From Pseudomonadota bacterium (GTDB taxonomy: Bacteria > Pseudomonadota > Alphaproteobacteria > Azospirillales > Azospirillaceae), in the NCBI GenBank assembly GCA_023413605.1, contig JAEZPL010000386.1, forward strand, positions 1-8,290: a stretch of 8,290 nt of DNA. Direction: 5' to 3'. This document shows positions 6,784-8,290 of the stretch, piece by piece; the first letter of the stretch is position 1; every line of letters starts with the position of its first letter. Under the pieces are notes generated by a model. That model was not told the origin of the DNA and did no database searches. It saw only the letters and a list, made by a program, of their open reading frames with translations. A program made the translations under genes and the position numbers.

Positions 6784-6832
6784 CGCCCTACGGGCGCCCC
6801 CTCACCCCGGCCCTCTCCCCAGGGGGAGAGGG
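6784..6832 (-). repeat. REP-like palindromic element, copy 2, inverted relative to copy 1
   Basis: Read on the minus strand, it repeats the order of copy 1: hairpin A (arms 6832-6823 and 6820-6811), a G-rich linker, then hairpin B (6796-6784, CGCCC-GTA-GGGCG). Relative to copy 1, hairpin B has swapped one G-C pair for C-G, so the pairing is kept. With copy 1 and a 28-base spacer it forms a BIME-like head-to-head pair between dctP and mct. Confidence 0.72.
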
Positions 6833-6868
6833 AGATTGATCAACGAAAACAAAAGAAGCCTCCCGCCC

Positions 6869-8086
6869 ATGACACCCCTTCTCTCCGGCCTGCGCGTCGT
6901 CGAGGTCACCGCTTTCATCGCCGCACCGCTCGGCGGCATGACGCTGGCGCAGCTTGGCGCGGATGTGATCCGCATCGACCCCATCGGCGGCAACATCGAC
7001 TACCGCCGCTGGCCGCTCAGCCGTGAGGGCTCCAGCCTCTACTGGACCGGGCTGAACAAGGCCAAGCGGTCGGTCGCGCTGGCGCTCGACAAGCCCGAAG
7101 GGAAGGAGATCGCGCGGGCGATCATCACCGCACAGGGCGAGAACGCCGGCATACTGCTGACCAACCTGCCGGCCAGCGGCTGGATGAGCCACGCGGCCCT
7201 GTCCGAAGGGCGGCCGGACCTCATCATGCTGCGGCTGACCGGCAACCCGGACGGCTCGTCGGCCGTGGACTACACGGTCAACTGCGCCAGCGGCTTCCCC
7301 ACGGCGACCGGCCGTGGCGGGGAGCCGGTGAACCATGTGCTGCCGGCCTGGGACGTGGCCGCCGGCCTGTACCTCGCCACCGGCCTGCTGGCGGCGGAGC
7401 GGCAGCGGCGCCTGACCGGCCAGGGGCAGGAGGTCACGCTGTCGCTGGCCGACGTCATGCTGGCGACCGTCGGCAACCTCGGCTACCTCGCCGAGGTGCA
7501 GGTGAACGGCAGCGTCCGCCAGCCGCTGGGCAACGACCTCTACGGCGCCTTCGGGCGCGACTTCCCGACCGCCGACGGACGGCGCGCCATGGTCGTCGCC
7601 ATCTCCAACCGGCAGTGGCGGGCGCTGGGCAAGGCGACGGGGCTGACCGAGAAGCTCGCCATGGTCGGGCCGCTGATGGGCGTGGACATGGACGACGAGG
7701 GCGGGCGCTTCCAGGCGCGGGACGCCATCGCCGCCGTGCTCGCCCCCTGGTTCGCCGCCCACACACTGGACCAGATCCGCACGGCGTTCGAGGGCACGGG
7801 CGTGCTGTGGGGTCCGTACCAGGATTTCGGCCAGCTGGTCGCGGAGGATCCGCGCTGCTCCACCGCCAACCCGCTGTTCCAGGAGGTGACGCAGCCCGGC
7901 GTCGGACGGCACCTGATGCCCGGATCGCCGCTGTCCTTCGGTGCCGTGCCGCGCGGCGACGTCCGCCCGGCCCCAAGGCTGGGCGAGCACACCGACGCGG
8001 TGCTGGCCGATTTGCTGGGCCTGTCCGCGGCCGAGATCGGCCGCCTGCACGACAGCGGCATCGTCGCCGGCGCGGTGGAGGCATGA
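6869..8086 (+). CDS. mct: 2-methylfumaryl-CoA isomerase (mesaconyl-CoA C1-C4 CoA-transferase), class III CoA-transferase
   Basis: A 405-residue class III CoA-transferase that would move CoA within mesaconate from C1 to C4, giving mesaconyl-C4-CoA for the hydratase on the other arm. The sequence closely follows what I recall of Chloroflexus Mct: GLRVVEVTAFIAAPLGGMTL (7-26), QLGADVIRIDPIGGNIDY (28-45), GLNKAKRSVAL (61-71), AVDYTVN (132-138), NHVLPAWDVAAGLYLATGLL (155-174), LYGAFGRDFPT, and PRLGEHTD near the C-terminus. Asp162 in LPAWD matches the reported catalytic Asp165 of the Chloroflexus enzyme, numbered from memory. The frame is open upstream through the REP pair, but ATG at 6869 begins where the family begins. 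Its ribosome-binding site is weak (AGAAG about 11 nt upstream); TTG at 6836, preceded by a GGGAGA stretch, is an unlikely alternative. The stop overlaps the next gene's start by four bases (ATGA). This is the most specific assignment in the window. Confidence 0.9.
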   Translation: MTPLLSGLRVVEVTAFIAAPLGGMTLAQLGADVIRIDPIGGNIDYRRWPLSREGSSLYWTGLNKAKRSVALALDKPEGKEIARAIITAQGENAGILLTNLPASGWMSHAALSEGRPDLIMLRLTGNPDGSSAVDYTVNCASGFPTATGRGGEPVNHVLPAWDVAAGLYLATGLLAAERQRRLTGQGQEVTLSLADVMLATVGNLGYLAEVQVNGSVRQPLGNDLYGAFGRDFPTADGRRAMVVAISNRQWRALGKATGLTEKLAMVGPLMGVDMDDEGGRFQARDAIAAVLAPWFAAHTLDQIRTAFEGTGVLWGPYQDFGQLVAEDPRCSTANPLFQEVTQPGVGRHLMPGSPLSFGAVPRGDVRPAPRLGEHTDAVLADLLGLSAAEIGRLHDSGIVAGAVEA

Positions 8087-8290
8087 CCATGGAGCTGCTG
8101 ACCGCTTGCCGCACCGCGCTCGCCGCCGCCGAAACCCTGGCCGCGGAGGGCCGGCGCGGCGTCGCCGCCCTGGTCGCCCCGAACGGCCGCCCCGACGCCC
8201 GGCTGCTGGAAACCCACCAGTACGCCGCGCACGGCCTCGCGTGGCAGGCGACCTATGTCGCCGCACTCCGCCAGACGCTCGCCTGGGCGG
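8083..8290 (+). CDS. Probable acyl-CoA dehydrogenase, methylsuccinyl-CoA dehydrogenase-like; 5' end only
   Basis: The first 69 codons are present; the gene runs off the right edge. Two in-frame ATGs occur (8083 and 8089); 8083 overlaps the mct stop by four bases, a sign of coupled translation. Visible residues are Ala-rich and helical, ending in LLETHQYAAHGLAWQATYVAALRQ-like sequence (about 43-66). This resembles the N-terminal extension peculiar to (2S)-methylsuccinyl-CoA dehydrogenase (Mcd) of the ethylmalonyl-CoA pathway, as I recall it. Mcd makes mesaconyl-C1-CoA, the substrate of Mct, so the pairing makes sense. FAD and catalytic motifs lie outside the window, so the call rests on a short segment and context. 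A genome of this type may also hold a second Mcd in its ethylmalonyl-CoA cluster. Confidence 0.6.
   Translation, partial: MTMELLTACRTALAAAETLAAEGRRGVAALVAPNGRPDARLLETHQYAAHGLAWQATYVAALRQTLAWA

Noticed and set aside
6683..6868. N-terminal extension of mct through the REP pair
   Set aside because: The extra 62 codons translate the REP hairpins into Pro/Gly/Arg-rich sequence, and the family begins at the ATG at 6869.
6788..8266. Long open frame on the minus strand opposite mct (about 492 codons)
   Set aside because: It is Arg/Gln/His-rich low-complexity sequence and fully antisense to mct, which matches a known family over its whole length.

Overview
The window is GC-rich (third codon positions mostly G or C). 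It looks like a soil or rhizosphere alphaproteobacterium, most plausibly a Rhodospirillales member such as Azospirillum. That guess rests on base composition, on gene content (mesaconyl-CoA and methylsuccinyl-CoA enzymes) and on a REP-like intergenic repeat of a type common in such genomes. Nothing in the window fixes the taxon.

Layout: two divergent arms leave a short AT-rich regulatory gap at 4548-4678. The minus-strand arm reads, in transcription order: acyl-CoA dehydrogenase (4547-3378), class III CoA-transferase (3367-2240), HTD2/MaoC-type C4-acyl-CoA hydratase (2243-1407), SAM-dependent methyltransferase (1407-724), and a CitE/HpcH-type citramalyl-CoA lyase. The lyase starts at 724, carries a one-base frameshift near 560-577 and runs off the left edge. 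These genes overlap or nearly touch, so they form one operon. The plus-strand arm reads: LysR-type regulator (4679-5650), periplasmic TRAP binding protein DctP (5685-6686), a pair of inverted REP-like elements (6706-6832), 2-methylfumaryl-CoA isomerase Mct (6869-8086), and the first 69 codons of an acyl-CoA dehydrogenase-like gene whose N-terminus resembles methylsuccinyl-CoA dehydrogenase.

How the genes fit together (inference): the set suits catabolism of C5 branched dicarboxylates (itaconate, mesaconate, methylsuccinate, perhaps citramalate). DctP would capture the acid. The minus-arm CoA-transferase would form the CoA ester. The Mcd-like dehydrogenase would make mesaconyl-C1-CoA, and Mct would move the CoA to C4. 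The hydratase would then make citramalyl-CoA from mesaconyl-C4-CoA or itaconyl-CoA, and the lyase would split it into acetyl-CoA and pyruvate. The minus arm plus LysR and the TRAP component resembles, as I recall it, the Pseudomonas aeruginosa itaconate-degradation cluster (ict/ich/ccl with an acyl-CoA dehydrogenase). The plus arm adds the Mct step known from the Chloroflexus 3-hydroxypropionate bi-cycle.

Most worth a second look: the frameshift in the final lyase, the embedded methyltransferase of unknown role, the Itc-like and Mct-like modules sharing one locus, a perfect 8-bp dyad next to a good promoter in the divergent gap, and a two-copy REP pair whose small hairpin shows a compensatory base-pair change. 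No gene-free stretch exceeds 300 bases. I saw no tRNA, rRNA, CRISPR array, transposase or prophage gene.
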